Source: Erythrobacter oryzae (GTDB taxonomy: Bacteria > Pseudomonadota > Alphaproteobacteria > Sphingomonadales > Sphingomonadaceae). From it: a DNA stretch of 64,000 nucleotides. A program made the position numbers and the translations under genes. Shown here piece by piece: positions 1 to 9,458 of this stretch. Location of the stretch: positions 186,001 to 250,000 of the forward strand of contig NZ_JASCXI010000004.1 of the NCBI RefSeq assembly GCF_030271515.1, in the 5' to 3' direction. The stretch's first letter is position 1; every line of letters starts with the position of its first letter. The notes under the pieces are model-generated. The model had not been told where the DNA came from. It saw nothing but the letters and a program-made list of their open reading frames with translations, and ran no database searches.

Positions 1-84
1 TCACCCGCACGCTCGGCTGACCGCCGACGGAAATTGCCGCGACCCTCGCGGAAAATTAACCATGTCCGTGGCAAGGCGGCGGTC

Positions 85-1569
85 ATGTTCATGTCTTCGG
101 ATATCCGCCCTGCCGCTGCCCCTTCGCTGCTGGCGCGCAGCGACCTCGGAATCGTGCTGGCGCTCGCGCTGCTCACCTTTTTCGTGCGCGGCGCTTGGAT
201 CGGCGATCCCAATGCGGATGTGGACGAGCAGCTCTATTCGCTGATCGGCAACCAGATGCTCCACGGCGCGGTGCCCTTCGTCGACCTGTGGGACCGCAAG
301 CCCTGGGGGCTGTTCGCGCTGTTCGCCGCCTTCCACGCCGTCGGGGGCCCGAGCTCCGCAGCCTATCAGGTCGCGGGCGTATTGTTCACGCTGGTGGGCG
401 CGGTGATGATCTTCCACCTCGCCCGCGCGCAGGCCGACCGGATGACAGCCGCCGCGGGGGCCGCGCTCTACGTGGTGCTGTGCACGATCAACGACGCGCA
501 TTCGGGCAATTCGGAGGTGTTCTTCATCCCGCTGATGATCGCGATGGCGGTGCTGGTGCGCGAGACCGAGCATCCGCGCGCCGTGGGCCGTGCGCTTGTC
601 GCCATGTTGCTCGGCGGCATCGCGCTCCAGATCAAATACACCGTGATCCCGCTGTGCCTGTTCTTCGGCCTCTGGGCGCTGTGGGGCCAGTGGCAGCGGG
701 GCATGAAGCTGTGGCAGCTGACGGCGCTTGCGGCGGTATTCGGCGTGCTCGGCGTGCTGCCGACCGCGCTCGTCAGCGCGGGCTATTGGGCGGCGGGGCA
801 TTGGGACGAATATGTGTTCGCCAATTTCGTCTCCTTCTTCGACCGCCTGCCCGCGAGTACCGGCCGAGTCCACCCGCTGATGCTCGCCTATCTCGGCCTG
901 CAATTGTCGCTGAGCTGGCTCGGCATCCGCGCCGCGCGGCGCATCTGGCCCGAGGGGCTGCCGCGCCACTACGTCTTCGTCATCCTGTGGCTGGTCGCGG
1001 CGGTGGCGACCGCCTACCTCCCCGCCACGGTCTACCGCCACTACCTCGCCGCGCTGATCCCGGCGACCGCGCTGCTCGCTCTCCCGCTGTTCCACCGCGA
1101 GCCCAGCGAGAAGATCAACCGCGCCGCGCTGCTGCCGGTCGCGGTGTTCCTGCTGATCGTGCCCTACCAGTACTGGGTGAGCCACGAGAACCGGTCGGCG
1201 ACCTTCCGGCTGGCCGAGGCGATCGCCCCGCACCTCGACGCAAAGGCGGGCCAGTGCCTGCTGGTCTTCGACGGGCCGACCTCGCTCTACGGTCTCACCG
1301 ACAGCTGCCTGCCGACCAAGCTGATCTACCCCGATCACCTCAACAACGCGCTCGAGATGAATGCTCTGGAGATGCGGCAGGAGGACGAGGTGCGGCGCAT
1401 TCTTGCGACCCGCCCGCCGGTGATTGTCACCGCCGACCTGCCGCTGACCCCGCAGAATTTCGCGGCCAAGGACCAGATCGATGCGGCGATAGCGCGCGAC
1501 TATCGCCTGCTGGCGAAGGAAGAGCTGCACCATCGCTACATCTTCGCTTGGGAGCGCAAGCAACCCTGA
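85..1569 (+). CDS. GT39/ArnT-like polytopic membrane glycosyltransferase
   Basis: A 494-aa polytopic inner-membrane protein that probably transfers a sugar from a polyprenyl-phosphate donor at the periplasmic face (GT-C fold, PMT_2/GT39 type). The N-terminal transmembrane helix is followed by a periplasmic loop with the acidic DVDE motif (about residues 44-47) and then DRKPWG, as expected for the catalytic loop of this superfamily. Many Leu/Ala/Val-rich helices follow, and then a short soluble C-terminal domain. ATG at 85 or 91 is preferred over an upstream TTG at 34, because GGCGG lies just upstream and the first helix then starts at residue about 18. The acceptor is unknown. The gene stands alone ahead of a convergently unrelated peptidase gene. 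Confidence 0.7.
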   Translation: MFMSSDIRPAAAPSLLARSDLGIVLALALLTFFVRGAWIGDPNADVDEQLYSLIGNQMLHGAVPFVDLWDRKPWGLFALFAAFHAVGGPSSAAYQVAGVLFTLVGAVMIFHLARAQADRMTAAAGAALYVVLCTINDAHSGNSEVFFIPLMIAMAVLVRETEHPRAVGRALVAMLLGGIALQIKYTVIPLCLFFGLWALWGQWQRGMKLWQLTALAAVFGVLGVLPTALVSAGYWAAGHWDEYVFANFVSFFDRLPASTGRVHPLMLAYLGLQLSLSWLGIRAARRIWPEGLPRHYVFVILWLVAAVATAYLPATVYRHYLAALIPATALLALPLFHREPSEKINRAALLPVAVFLLIVPYQYWVSHENRSATFRLAEAIAPHLDAKAGQCLLVFDGPTSLYGLTDSCLPTKLIYPDHLNNALEMNALEMRQEDEVRRILATRPPVIVTADLPLTPQNFAAKDQIDAAIARDYRLLAKEELHHRYIFAWERKQP

Positions 1570-1669
1570 CCACGCGCGCGCTTGCATGCGCGCCAACTCC
1601 CTGCAATTCTGGTGCTTCGCGCGGCCGCCAAAAGCGCCGCCGCAGCATCCGTTACAGGGAGAGACCCAC

Positions 1670-3796
1670 TTGAAACTCGCTTCATCGCTGGCCATGGCAC
1701 TTGCCATGAGCACATCGACCATTGCCCTTGCCGATGACGGCATCCCCGGGCCCGAGCAGGATCCCTACATCTTCCTCGAGGAGGCGCGCAGCCCCGAGGC
1801 GCTGGACTGGGTCGCCAAGGAAAACGCCCGCACGCTGGCCGCCTTCGAGGCCGATCCGCGCTATGCGCAGCTGAAGGCCGAAGCGCTGGCGATCTTCGAC
1901 AGCACCGACCGCATCCCCTTCGTGTCTTTCCGCCCCGATGGCCTCTACAATTTCTGGCAGGACAAGGCGAACCCCAAGGGCGTGCTGCGCCGCACGACGC
2001 TCGAAAGCTACCGCACCGACAAGCCGGAGTGGGAGATCATCCTCGATGTCGATGCGCTCGCCAAGGCCGAGGGCAAGGAGTGGGTCTATCAGGGCTCGAC
2101 CTGCCTGCCGCCCGCACTCAATCGCTGCATGATCGCGCTGTCCGACGGCGGCGAGGACGCCACGATCCTGCGCGAGTTCGACACCAAGACCAAGCAGTTC
2201 GTCGAAGGCGGCTTCGTGCTGGCCGAGAAGAGCCAGGGCGGGGTCGAATGGGTTGACGAGAACACGCTGCTGGTGGGCCGCAACTTCGGCGAAGGCACGC
2301 TCACCGAGAGCAACTACCCCTTCACCACCCGCGAATGGAAGCGCGGCACGCGGATCGAGGACGCGCCCGAGATCTTCCGCGGCGATGCCAAGGACGTCTC
2401 CTCGGGCGCGGCGCTGCTGCGCGACAACAAGGACGTGATCCACGCCCGCATCGCCTATCGCGGGATCAGCTTCCACGAGCGGCTGTGGTATGTCTGGAAA
2501 GACGGCCAGTGGCTCCAGCTCGACATTCCCACCAAGGCCAATCCGGTCGGTATCGTCGACGGCCACATGCTGTTCTCGCCCGATGTCGACTGGACGGTGG
2601 ACGGCCAGACCTTCCCCGCCGACAGCCTCGTCGCGGCTGATCTCGAGGAGTGGAAGAAGAACCCCAACGGCGCGAAGAAGGCGCTGGTGTGGGCCCCGGG
2701 CTACCGCCAGACCAAGCAGGGCAGCACCGTCACTGCGGGCGGGCTCTACGTCGCGCTGCTCGACAATGTCGTGGGCAAGGTGCTGAAGTTCAACTTCACG
2801 GGCGGCAAGTGGGCGAGCTCGCAGATCGATCTGCCCGACAATGCGACGATCGGCATCGCCGCATCCTCGGACGATACCGACGAGATCATGTACACGGTGA
2901 GCGGCTTCCTCGAGCCGACGACGCTCTACTACACCGACGGCAAGACCGCGCCTGTGGTGCTCAAGACCTCGCCGTCCTATTTCGACCCCGCAGGCGCGAC
3001 GGTCGAGCAATATGAGGCAACGAGCAAGGACGGGACCAAGATCCCCTACTTCATCGTCAAGCCCAAGGGGATGAAGGCCGACGGCTCGACCGCTACCCTC
3101 CTGACCGGCTACGGCGGCTTCCAGGTGCCGCGCCTGCCGGCCTATCTCGGCTCCACGGGCAAGCTGTGGGTCGAGAAGGGCGGCGCCTATGTGCTCGCCA
3201 ACCTGCGCGGCGGCGGGGAGTTCGGGCCGCAGTGGCACCAGACCGCGATCCGCGAGAACAAGCAGCGCACCTGGGACGATTTCATCGCAGTGGGCGAGGA
3301 TCTGGTGGCGCGCGGCTTCACCAGCCCGCAGCACCTCGGCATCCAGGGCGGCTCGCAGGGCGGCCTGCTGGTCGGCACCGCCTTCACCCAGCGCCCCGAC
3401 CTGTTCGGCGCGGCGATCGTGCAGATCCCGCTGTTCGACATGCTGCGCTATCACGTGATCGGGCGCGGGGCCTCGTGGATCGGCGAATATGGTGATCCGC
3501 GCATCCCCGAACAGCGCGCCTGGATCGAGGGCTATTCGCCCTATCAGAAGATCGTCGCGGGCGTCGAGTACCCCGAGCCCTTCCTCTGGGCCTCCACCGC
3601 CGACGACCGCACCCACCCGGCGCATGCGCGCAAGGGGGCGGCCAAGCTGAAGGCGCTGGGCCAGCCCTATTACTACTTCGAGGACACCACCGGAGGCCAC
3701 TCGGGCGGGGTCGACAACGACCAGCGCGCCAAGCTCCAGGCGCTCCAGTTCATCTACCTGATGAAGCGCCTGATGGACGAGCGGCCGGCCAAGTAG
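1670..3796 (+). CDS. Exported prolyl oligopeptidase (peptidase family S9A)
   Basis: A 708-aa serine peptidase predicted to be exported and to cleave short proline-containing peptides. The TTG at 1670 is chosen because CAGGGAGAG lies 7-10 nt upstream and a clear signal peptide ending in ALA-DDG follows. The N-terminal two thirds would form the beta-propeller. The C-terminal alpha/beta hydrolase domain shows the nucleophile in GGSQGG (Ser562), the DDR motif (Asp645/646) and His677 in GGHSGG, in the order Ser-Asp-His and with spacing typical of S9A enzymes. Length matches the family (about 700 aa). Cytoplasmic S9A members lack a leader, so this one probably works in the periplasm. A hairpin terminator follows directly. 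Confidence 0.9.
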   Translation: MKLASSLAMALAMSTSTIALADDGIPGPEQDPYIFLEEARSPEALDWVAKENARTLAAFEADPRYAQLKAEALAIFDSTDRIPFVSFRPDGLYNFWQDKANPKGVLRRTTLESYRTDKPEWEIILDVDALAKAEGKEWVYQGSTCLPPALNRCMIALSDGGEDATILREFDTKTKQFVEGGFVLAEKSQGGVEWVDENTLLVGRNFGEGTLTESNYPFTTREWKRGTRIEDAPEIFRGDAKDVSSGAALLRDNKDVIHARIAYRGISFHERLWYVWKDGQWLQLDIPTKANPVGIVDGHMLFSPDVDWTVDGQTFPADSLVAADLEEWKKNPNGAKKALVWAPGYRQTKQGSTVTAGGLYVALLDNVVGKVLKFNFTGGKWASSQIDLPDNATIGIAASSDDTDEIMYTVSGFLEPTTLYYTDGKTAPVVLKTSPSYFDPAGATVEQYEATSKDGTKIPYFIVKPKGMKADGSTATLLTGYGGFQVPRLPAYLGSTGKLWVEKGGAYVLANLRGGGEFGPQWHQTAIRENKQRTWDDFIAVGEDLVARGFTSPQHLGIQGGSQGGLLVGTAFTQRPDLFGAAIVQIPLFDMLRYHVIGRGASWIGEYGDPRIPEQRAWIEGYSPYQKIVAGVEYPEPFLWASTADDRTHPAHARKGAAKLKALGQPYYYFEDTTGGHSGGVDNDQRAKLQALQFIYLMKRLMDERPAK

Positions 3797-3819
3797 GCGC
3801 CGGTTCGAAGCCGAAAGAG

Positions 3820-3851
3820 GGGCGGCTCCACCCGGGTGGAGTCGCCCTTTT
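3820..3851 (+). terminator. Rho-independent terminator after the S9 peptidase gene
   Basis: A 14-bp inverted repeat (3820-3833 with 3834-3847, one G-T mismatch) is followed at once by TTTT. It begins 24 nt after the stop codon of the peptidase gene. The arms meet without a spacer, so the true loop must open some of the central CCCGGG bases. Confidence 0.8.
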
Positions 3852-4040
3852 CGCGTTAACGCCGGAAGGCAACTTGGCTGCCTGTAAAGAGGCCCGACAC
3901 CGCGCACTCGGTTCGTCCTGCGCAGGGCACGGAGCGTTGCATCAACGCTCTGGTAACCATCTCCGGCAAGGTCTGGTTAGGGCTCCGCGTCAACACTCAA
4001 GCCATCGGGGGCGATGACTTAGCGACGAGGAGCATCACCG

Positions 4041-4283
4041 ATGGCCTATGACCGGAATATCTCGATCGCCGATGCGATCAAGAGCTACAACCAGCTGCCC
4101 AAGCACCACCGTGTCCACTGGTCCAAGGCCAGAAAGGACGAGGTCGTGCGGGCCGTGCGCGAGCGCGCGATCAGCTTCCACGAGGCGCGCGAGCGCTATC
4201 TGCTGAGCCGCGCCGAGTTCGACCAGTGGGAGGCGGATTACCTCGCCACCGGCGGCGAAGAGGCGCGCAGGCAGGACGCCTAA
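4041..4283 (+). CDS. SciP-like DUF1153 small helix-turn-helix protein
   Basis: An 80-aa basic protein of the DUF1153 family. In Caulobacter the member SciP binds CtrA and blocks CtrA-dependent transcription during the cell cycle. Residues 22-66 match the family core: W-x-K/R-x-R-K-x-E-V-V-x-A-V, then S-x-x-E-A-x-x-R-Y-x-L-S-x-x-E-F-x-x-W, a tri-helical HTH. GAGGAG sits 8 nt before the ATG. The C-terminal tail is short. The stop codon overlaps the stop of the convergent SOUL gene. The N-terminus differs from Caulobacter SciP, so this could be a paralogue rather than the true SciP. The preceding 180 nt contain no gene; a GTAACCAT stretch near 3953 resembles a CtrA half-site but is not a full box. 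Confidence 0.72.
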   Translation: MAYDRNISIADAIKSYNQLPKHHRVHWSKARKDEVVRAVRERAISFHEARERYLLSRAEFDQWEADYLATGGEEARRQDA

Positions 4284-4876
4284 TTCGCGGCGACCGGGAT
4301 CAGAACCTCGTTGCGGCGCAGCGGGCCGGGGATCATCGGGGCGTCGTAGAAGGCGAACTCGGCCTCGCCCGCGGGCATCAGCCGCGCCTCGCGCATCCAT
4401 TCGCGCAGGCGCGCCTCCATCAGGGCGAGATCGCGGCCGGAGGCGTTGCCCGAGAAGCGCACCGCCGCCATCCGCCGCGCAGGGGTCTGCTTGAGAGTGA
4501 TGTCGTCGGGCGCGGGCGGGAGGGTGTCGAGGGTATATTTCGACGGCATGACGAAGCGCATCCGCCACTGGCCGGGCCGGGGCTCGTCCTGCAACACCGG
4601 CGCGGTCATGGCGATCTTCTCGCCGCCCTCGGGCCGGTCGTTCGCGAAGATATAGGCGGCTAGGCGGCGGAAGCTCGCCCCGCTGGCGCTTTCGCGGGTG
4701 CCGGCATTGCTGACCTCGGCGACCACCAGCGCGGGGTAGTCGCGCAGCTCGAAGTCCTCGTCTGCGCGGACCAGCGTGTAGTCGGGCTGCTCGGTCTGAC
4801 GATACTGGGCATAGGCGGCCGCCGCGCCCACGGCGGCCAGGCCGGCGCCTGCGGCGATCCAGCGGGCGGTTTTCAT
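4280..4876 (-). CDS. SOUL family haem-binding protein
   Basis: A 198-aa protein of the SOUL/HBP family, which binds haem or related tetrapyrroles. It starts with one hydrophobic signal/anchor helix (residues 5-24, Ala-rich). The family landmarks follow: PDYTLV, FELRDYPALVVAEV, the FRRLAAYIF segment, EKIAMTAPV, and the R-F-V-M-P-S-KYTLDTLP block. AGGAGA lies 6 nt upstream of the ATG. It is convergent with the SciP-like gene, overlapping by 4 nt. No haem-ligating residue can be assigned with certainty. Periplasmic, membrane-tethered location is inferred. Confidence 0.88.
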   Translation of the reverse strand: MKTARWIAAGAGLAAVGAAAAYAQYRQTEQPDYTLVRADEDFELRDYPALVVAEVSNAGTRESASGASFRRLAAYIFANDRPEGGEKIAMTAPVLQDEPRPGQWRMRFVMPSKYTLDTLPPAPDDITLKQTPARRMAAVRFSGNASGRDLALMEARLREWMREARLMPAGEAEFAFYDAPMIPGPLRRNEVLIPVAAN

Positions 4877-4948
4877 CGGCAGTCTCCTTCGCGAGGGTTC
4901 TGCCCTATCTACGTTACAGAGCGCTTCAACGTTCCGGCGTTCGTCGAA

Positions 4949-5221
4949 CTAGCGCGTCGGCGCGTCGAAATCGGCGGGTTTGTTGGCAATCCAGGAGACG
5001 AATTTGGCGATCGCGGGGTTCTCGCGGATCTTCTCGGCATCCTCGCCGATGCGCGCGAGTTCGTTGTTGGTGAAGTTGGCGTGGATCGTCTTGTGGCAGA
5101 TCGGGTGGATCGGCACCTTGACCTTGCCCTTCTTGGCCTTGGGGACCGGGTGATGCCACTGGACGATGTCGCCCAGCGGACGCTTGCACAGCCAGCAGGT
5201 GAGGTCCTCGCCCTCAGCCAC
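4949..5221 (-). CDS. Small HNH-type zinc/nuclease-fold protein
   Basis: A 90-aa protein with an HNH-like fold: Cys9-x-x-Cys12, the WHHPVPK stretch at 22-28 that supplies the catalytic His pair, and HPICHKTIHANF at 39-50 that supplies the second Cys/His ligands. Homologues are single-domain HNH proteins of unknown cellular role. It may be a nuclease or only a zinc-binding protein. Its start overlaps the end of the upstream alpha/beta hydrolase gene by 8 nt, so it is co-transcribed in the unit glmU - hydrolase - HNH. No toxin-immunity partner is visible. Confidence 0.75.
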   Translation of the reverse strand: MAEGEDLTCWLCKRPLGDIVQWHHPVPKAKKGKVKVPIHPICHKTIHANFTNNELARIGEDAEKIRENPAIAKFVSWIANKPADFDAPTR

Positions 5222-6140
5222 AGATCAGCTCGAAGCCATCGCGCTTCAAGAGATCGGCGAAGCTGGCATCCCTGATCGCGGCGGCAACCAGCTCGCTGGC
5301 GGGGCGCAGGATCGAGAAATGCGAGCAGCCCTCGACCACATGGAAGCGCGCCTTGGGGTTGCCGTTGGCCTTGGTGAAGGCGGCAATCTCGCCCGCATTG
5401 CCCTGGCGGCCCTCAATCACCAGCGTCGGAGCGGTGATCGAACTCAGCCAGTTGATCGGCGCGCGTAGGCGCTGGCCCGCCGCATCCTTCGCCGCGACCG
5501 GCTGCACGCCCCACAGGCCTTCGCCGTAGAACTGCGGATCGGTCACGGGGCCGAAAGCGACGACGCCCGCCCATTCCGAGGCATATTCCGAGGCCAGCAG
5601 CGCCATCGTCCCGCCGCTGCTGTGTCCGCCGAGATAGACCTTGTCGGGGTCGACGAAAGGCTGCGCCTTGAGCCAGCGCGTCGCGGCGACCAGATCGTCG
5701 AGCTCGCCGAAATAGCTTTCGATCTGGCCGGGATTGCCGTTCAGGCCGCGAACCGCCGGATAGAACACCACCATCCCCGCCTCGCGGAAGGCGGCGGCGG
5801 ACTGGTCATTGGCGCGCGGCTGGGGCGACCAGAAATCGCCGATCGCCGTATTGCCGCCGCTGATCCAGAGAATCGCCGGGCGCCGTTCCTCGGTCTCGGG
5901 CACACCGGCGAGATAAGCGGCCATGGGGCCAAGCGGGCCCGGATAGCTGACGAGCTTCATCCAGCTGACGGGCGGGGTTTCCGGCTTGTCCCGCTGGCGC
6001 GCCTTGGTGCCGAGATTGGGCGTCTTGCCCGCCCGCGCCTCGGCGAGGGTCTGGGGCGGTGTCGCCGTTTGCGCTGCCGCCACGCCGAGCAATCCGGCCG
6101 CCGCCGCCAGCGCGAGCAGCGTCTTTCCGAAACCTGCCAT
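5214..6140 (-). CDS. Exported alpha/beta hydrolase (dienelactone-hydrolase-like)
   Basis: A 308-aa secreted serine hydrolase. Residues 1-23 are an Ala/Leu-rich signal peptide ending AAAQ. The nucleophile elbow is GHSSGG with Ser174, an oxyanion loop lies at WISGGN (92-97), and the catalytic His is in GCSHFS near residue 277. The acidic residue normally found after the IEGRQG turn is not obvious. The substrate cannot be told; the fold resembles S9/dienelactone hydrolases. It begins 7 nt after glmU with a GGGG ribosome site in the gap, and overlaps the HNH gene by 8 nt. Confidence 0.8.
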   Translation of the reverse strand: MAGFGKTLLALAAAAGLLGVAAAQTATPPQTLAEARAGKTPNLGTKARQRDKPETPPVSWMKLVSYPGPLGPMAAYLAGVPETEERRPAILWISGGNTAIGDFWSPQPRANDQSAAAFREAGMVVFYPAVRGLNGNPGQIESYFGELDDLVAATRWLKAQPFVDPDKVYLGGHSSGGTMALLASEYASEWAGVVAFGPVTDPQFYGEGLWGVQPVAAKDAAGQRLRAPINWLSSITAPTLVIEGRQGNAGEIAAFTKANGNPKARFHVVEGCSHFSILRPASELVAAAIRDASFADLLKRDGFELICG

Positions 6141-6147
6141 TATCCCC

Positions 6148-7515
6148 TTACCCCTTCTTCTCCGCCGCCTTCTTCTTCTTCATCGTATCATGAAAACGGT
6201 CGGCCCAACCGTCTTTCACCAGCTGCTCGGCGCGCACCATCCGGAGTTCGCCCGGGGCGACATCGCGGCTGACGGTCGAGCCCGCCGCGACAATCGCGTC
6301 CGCGCCGATGGTGACGGGCGCGACCAATGCGGAGTTGGAGCCGATGAAGGCGCGCTCGCCGATCACGGTCTTGTATTTGAAATAGCCGTCGTAGTTGCAG
6401 GTGATCGTCCCCGCCCCGATATTCGCGCCTGCGCCGATGGTGGCGTCCCCCAGATAGGTGAGGTGGCTCGCCTTGGCGCCCTGGTGGAGCACGGCGTTCT
6501 TCACCTCGACGAAGTTCCCCACAAAACTGTCCTCCTCAAGCACCGCGCCGGGGCGCAGACGCGCGAAGGGGCCGACCTTGACGCCGCTCGCAAGCGACGC
6601 GCCCTCGATATGGGAATTGGCGCGGATCAGCACCTTGTCGGCGACGCGAACACCGGGGCCGAAGAAGACATTGGGCTCGATCGTGACATCGCGGCCGAGC
6701 TGCGTGTCGTGGGCGAAGAACACCGTCTCGGGCGCGATCAGCGTTGCGCCCTCGTCCATCGCGCGCAGGCGGCGGGCGGCCTGCCAGCGGGCCTCGGCCT
6801 GCGCCAGTTCAGCGCGGCTGTTGATCCCGGCGACCTCGTCCGCCCCCGTCTCGATCACCACCACCCTATCGCCGCGCGCGATGGCATTGGTGGCGACGTC
6901 GGGGAGGTAGTATTCGCCTTGGGCATTGTCGTTGCCGACGCTTTCGACCAGCGGCCACATGTCGTCCGAGTGCGCCACGATCAGGCCCGAGTTGCACAGG
7001 CCCACCCCACGCTCTTCGGGCGAGGCGTCCTTGAACTCGACCATTTTCCTCACCGTCCCGTCGGCATCGGCGATGATCCGGCCATAGGCGAGCGGATCGG
7101 CCGGGCGGAAGCCGAGCACCGCGACCTTCGCCCCGCCCTCGAGCGCGGCGAACAGGCGGCGCACGGTGTCCGCCTGAACCATCGGGCAATCGCCGAAGCA
7201 CACCAGCACCAGACCCGAGAAATCGGCGAGCGCCGCCTTGGCCTGAAGCGCGGCGTGGGCGGTGCCGAGCTGCGGCTCCTGCAAGGCCACCGTCACCTCG
7301 CGTCCCGCCAGCGCCTTGGCGAGCTGCTCGTGCCGGTCGCCCGCGACCACAACGGTGCGCGCGAGGTCAGCCTCGGCGAGGCTGTCGAGCAGGTGCAGCA
7401 GCATCGGCTTGCCCGCGATGGCGTGCAGCACCTTGTGCGTGTCGCTCTTCATCCGGGTGCCCTTGCCCGCGGCAAGGATGATGGCGGCGAAAGGGTGGGT
7501 CGTCGTCGTGGTCAT
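6148..7515 (-). CDS. glmU: Bifunctional GlmU: glucosamine-1-P acetyltransferase / GlcNAc-1-P uridyltransferase
   Basis: A 455-aa cytoplasmic enzyme that makes UDP-N-acetylglucosamine for peptidoglycan and lipid A. The N-terminal pyrophosphorylase domain starts with the nucleotide-binding LAAGKGTRM motif (residues 14-22). The C-terminal half is a left-handed beta-helix of hexapeptide repeats ending in the acetyltransferase region with SNSALVAPV. The reading frame stays open upstream for about 280 codons, but the ATG at 7515 is chosen because the protein then starts at the conserved distance before LAAGKG and ACAGG-like bases precede it. It is divergent from gph (75 nt) and leads the unit glmU - hydrolase - HNH. 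Confidence 0.97.
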   Translation of the reverse strand: MTTTTTHPFAAIILAAGKGTRMKSDTHKVLHAIAGKPMLLHLLDSLAEADLARTVVVAGDRHEQLAKALAGREVTVALQEPQLGTAHAALQAKAALADFSGLVLVCFGDCPMVQADTVRRLFAALEGGAKVAVLGFRPADPLAYGRIIADADGTVRKMVEFKDASPEERGVGLCNSGLIVAHSDDMWPLVESVGNDNAQGEYYLPDVATNAIARGDRVVVIETGADEVAGINSRAELAQAEARWQAARRLRAMDEGATLIAPETVFFAHDTQLGRDVTIEPNVFFGPGVRVADKVLIRANSHIEGASLASGVKVGPFARLRPGAVLEEDSFVGNFVEVKNAVLHQGAKASHLTYLGDATIGAGANIGAGTITCNYDGYFKYKTVIGERAFIGSNSALVAPVTIGADAIVAAGSTVSRDVAPGELRMVRAEQLVKDGWADRFHDTMKKKKAAEKKG

Positions 7516-7590
7516 GCGCCTGTCCTTAGGGAAAGGCGCGCTTGCCAGCAAATGCTTGCAGATTGAAGTAGCTTGCGCCACCGAATCCCC

Positions 7591-8286
7591 ATGACGGACA
7601 TCCCCTTCGGCGCGATCGGCTTCGACCTCGACGGCACCCTGCTCGACACCTTCCGCGACCTTGGCGCGGCGGTGAACCATGCGCTGGTTCTCGGCGGCTT
7701 TGCCGAGGTGTCGGTCGAGACAAGCAAGGACCTGATCGGCGGGGGCGCGAAGATCATGCTCGCCCGTGCGGTCGAAGCGCAGGGGGGCCTGCCCGAGGAC
7801 GAGTTCAAGCGGCTCTACAAGGCGATGCTCGGCTATTACGAGGCGAACAATGCGGTTCACACCGTCCCCTACCCCGGCGTGCGCGAGGTGCTGGCGGAGC
7901 TGGCCGACAAGGGCGTGCGCATGGCGGTGGTCACCAACAAGTTCGAAGCCTTCGCCCGCAGCGTGCTGACCCAGCTCGACCTGATCGATGCCTTCGAGAC
8001 CGTCATCGGCGGGGATTCGATGGGCAAGGGGCCCGACGGCCAGTTTCTCGCCAAGCCCCACCCTGCCCCCGTCCTCAAGGCCCGCGAAGTGCTGGGCGGC
8101 GGCAGCTTCGTGTTCCTCGGCGATTCGACCTATGACGTGCGCGCGGCCAAGGCGGCGGGCGTGCCGGTGATCGCGGCGGCCTATGGCTATTGCGACCGCC
8201 CCCCGCACGAGCTCGGCGCGGATGCGGTGATCGATTCGTTCGAGGGGCTGATTCCGGCGCTCGAGGGCCTCGCGCATGCTGCCTGA
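7591..8286 (+). CDS. gph: HAD-family phosphoglycolate phosphatase
   Basis: A 231-aa haloacid-dehalogenase phosphatase, most likely Gph, which removes phosphate from 2-phosphoglycolate formed during DNA repair and oxygenase side reactions. HAD motif I is FDLDGTLLDT (residues 10-19), motif II is VVTNK (about 115), and motif IV is FLGDSTYDV with D near 176. A helical cap lies between motifs I and II. ATG 7591 is preferred over a TTG 18 nt upstream because it fits the usual N-terminus. The gene is divergent from glmU, a common pairing in sphingomonads. Confidence 0.88.
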   Translation: MTDIPFGAIGFDLDGTLLDTFRDLGAAVNHALVLGGFAEVSVETSKDLIGGGAKIMLARAVEAQGGLPEDEFKRLYKAMLGYYEANNAVHTVPYPGVREVLAELADKGVRMAVVTNKFEAFARSVLTQLDLIDAFETVIGGDSMGKGPDGQFLAKPHPAPVLKAREVLGGGSFVFLGDSTYDVRAAKAAGVPVIAAAYGYCDRPPHELGADAVIDSFEGLIPALEGLAHAA

Positions 8287-8424
8287 CCCTACGGCATAGC
8301 CCCCTGCCTTTTCCGCTGTTGCATGGGCCGCGTGAAAGTGCCACGCAGCGCGCCGCATATCGGTTTACGCGGGCGTAAAGCGCAACAGCGCTCCGCCCTC
8401 TCACACAGGCAGGAGAGAACACCC

Positions 8425-9354
8425 ATGACCATCAGCTTCAAGGACAAGGTTGCCATCGTCACCGGTGCGGGCGGCGGGCTCGGCAAGGCCTATGCGCTCG
8501 AACTCGCCCGTCGCGGCGCGAAGGTCGTCGTCAACGACCTCGGCGGCTCGCGTGACGGCACCGGCACCTCGGACGCCGCGCAGCAGGTGGTCGAGGAAAT
8601 CCTCGCGGCAGGCGGCGAAGCCATCGCCAACGGCCACTCGGTGACCGAGTTCGACCAGATGGAAGCGATGGTCGCCCAGGCCAAGGAAAAGTGGGGCGGC
8701 GTCCACGTCCTCATCAACAACGCCGGCGTGCTGCGCGACAAGACTTTCGCCAAGATGGAGCCCGCCGACTTCGAATTCGTCGTCAAGGTCCACCTCACCG
8801 GCAGCGCGTTTGCCACCAAGGCCTGCTGGGAGACTTTCCGCGAGCAGGGCTATGGCCGCATCCTGATGACCGCCTCCTCGACCGGCCTGTTCGGCAATTT
8901 CGGTCAGGCGAACTACGGCGCGGCCAAGCTCGGCCTTGCCGGTCTCACCAAGACGCTGGCGCTGGAAGGCGCGAAGTACAACGTGCGCGTCAACACGCTC
9001 TCGCCGGTCGCGGGCACCCGCATGACCGAAGACCTCTTCCCCGAGGAAGCCTTCAAGCTCTTCGCCCCTGAGAACGTGGTCCCCGCCGCGCTGTTCCTCG
9101 TCAGCGAGGACGCGCCGACCAACGCCATCGTCGGCGCGGGCGCGGGCGGCTACCACTCCTCGTGGACGGTGATGAACGATGCCGTGTGGCTGCCCGAAGG
9201 CGAGCGCACCCTCGAAGGCTTCGCCGCGCGGTGGGAGGAGATCAACTCCTTCACCAACCTCATCGCCCCGCAGTCGGGCAGCGAGCAGTCGGGCAACATC
9301 CTGCGCGCGATGCAGAAGGTCACCGGCACCGGGCCGACCTCGGCGCGCGGCTGA
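8425..9354 (+). CDS. SDR dehydrogenase, multifunctional-enzyme type 2-like (3-hydroxyacyl-CoA)
   Basis: A 309-aa short-chain dehydrogenase/reductase related to the dehydrogenase domain of peroxisomal 17-beta-HSD4/MFE-2. It probably oxidises 3-hydroxyacyl-CoA or steroid-like substrates with [14 protein letters not shown] binds the cofactor (residues 12-22), NNAG follows near 99, and the catalytic Ser and YGAAK lie near 149-166. The [12 protein letters not shown] loop after the second strand is typical of this subgroup. AGGAGAG at 8411-8417 fixes the ATG at 8425. The C-terminal extension (about 250-309) is usual in this group. No MaoC hydratase gene lies beside it. Confidence 0.85.
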   Translation: MTISFKDKVAIVTGAGGGLGKAYALELARRGAKVVVNDLGGSRDGTGTSDAAQQVVEEILAAGGEAIANGHSVTEFDQMEAMVAQAKEKWGGVHVLINNAGVLRDKTFAKMEPADFEFVVKVHLTGSAFATKACWETFREQGYGRILMTASSTGLFGNFGQANYGAAKLGLAGLTKTLALEGAKYNVRVNTLSPVAGTRMTEDLFPEEAFKLFAPENVVPAALFLVSEDAPTNAIVGAGAGGYHSSWTVMNDAVWLPEGERTLEGFAARWEEINSFTNLIAPQSGSEQSGNILRAMQKVTGTGPTSARG

Positions 9355-9389
9355 AGCCCCGCAGGCCCCTCAAAAGACTTGAAAAGCTG

Positions 9390-9419
9390 GCGCCCCCGTG
9401 CAGAAATGCGCGGGGGCGC
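9390..9419 (+). terminator. GC-rich hairpin after the SDR gene
   Basis: A 9-bp perfect stem (9390-9398 with 9411-9419) with a 12-nt loop lies between the SDR stop and the next start. No T-run follows, so it may be a weak or Rho-assisted terminator, or an mRNA-stabilising hairpin. Confidence 0.4.
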
Positions 9420-9458
9420 TGCGCATGGGTCGCGCGGGTCCGCCAAGGGGGCAAGCAC

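Noticed and set aside
3940..4040. CtrA box (TTAA-N7-TTAA) upstream of the SciP-like gene
   Set aside because: Only a partial GTAACCAT half-site is present, with no second half at the right distance.
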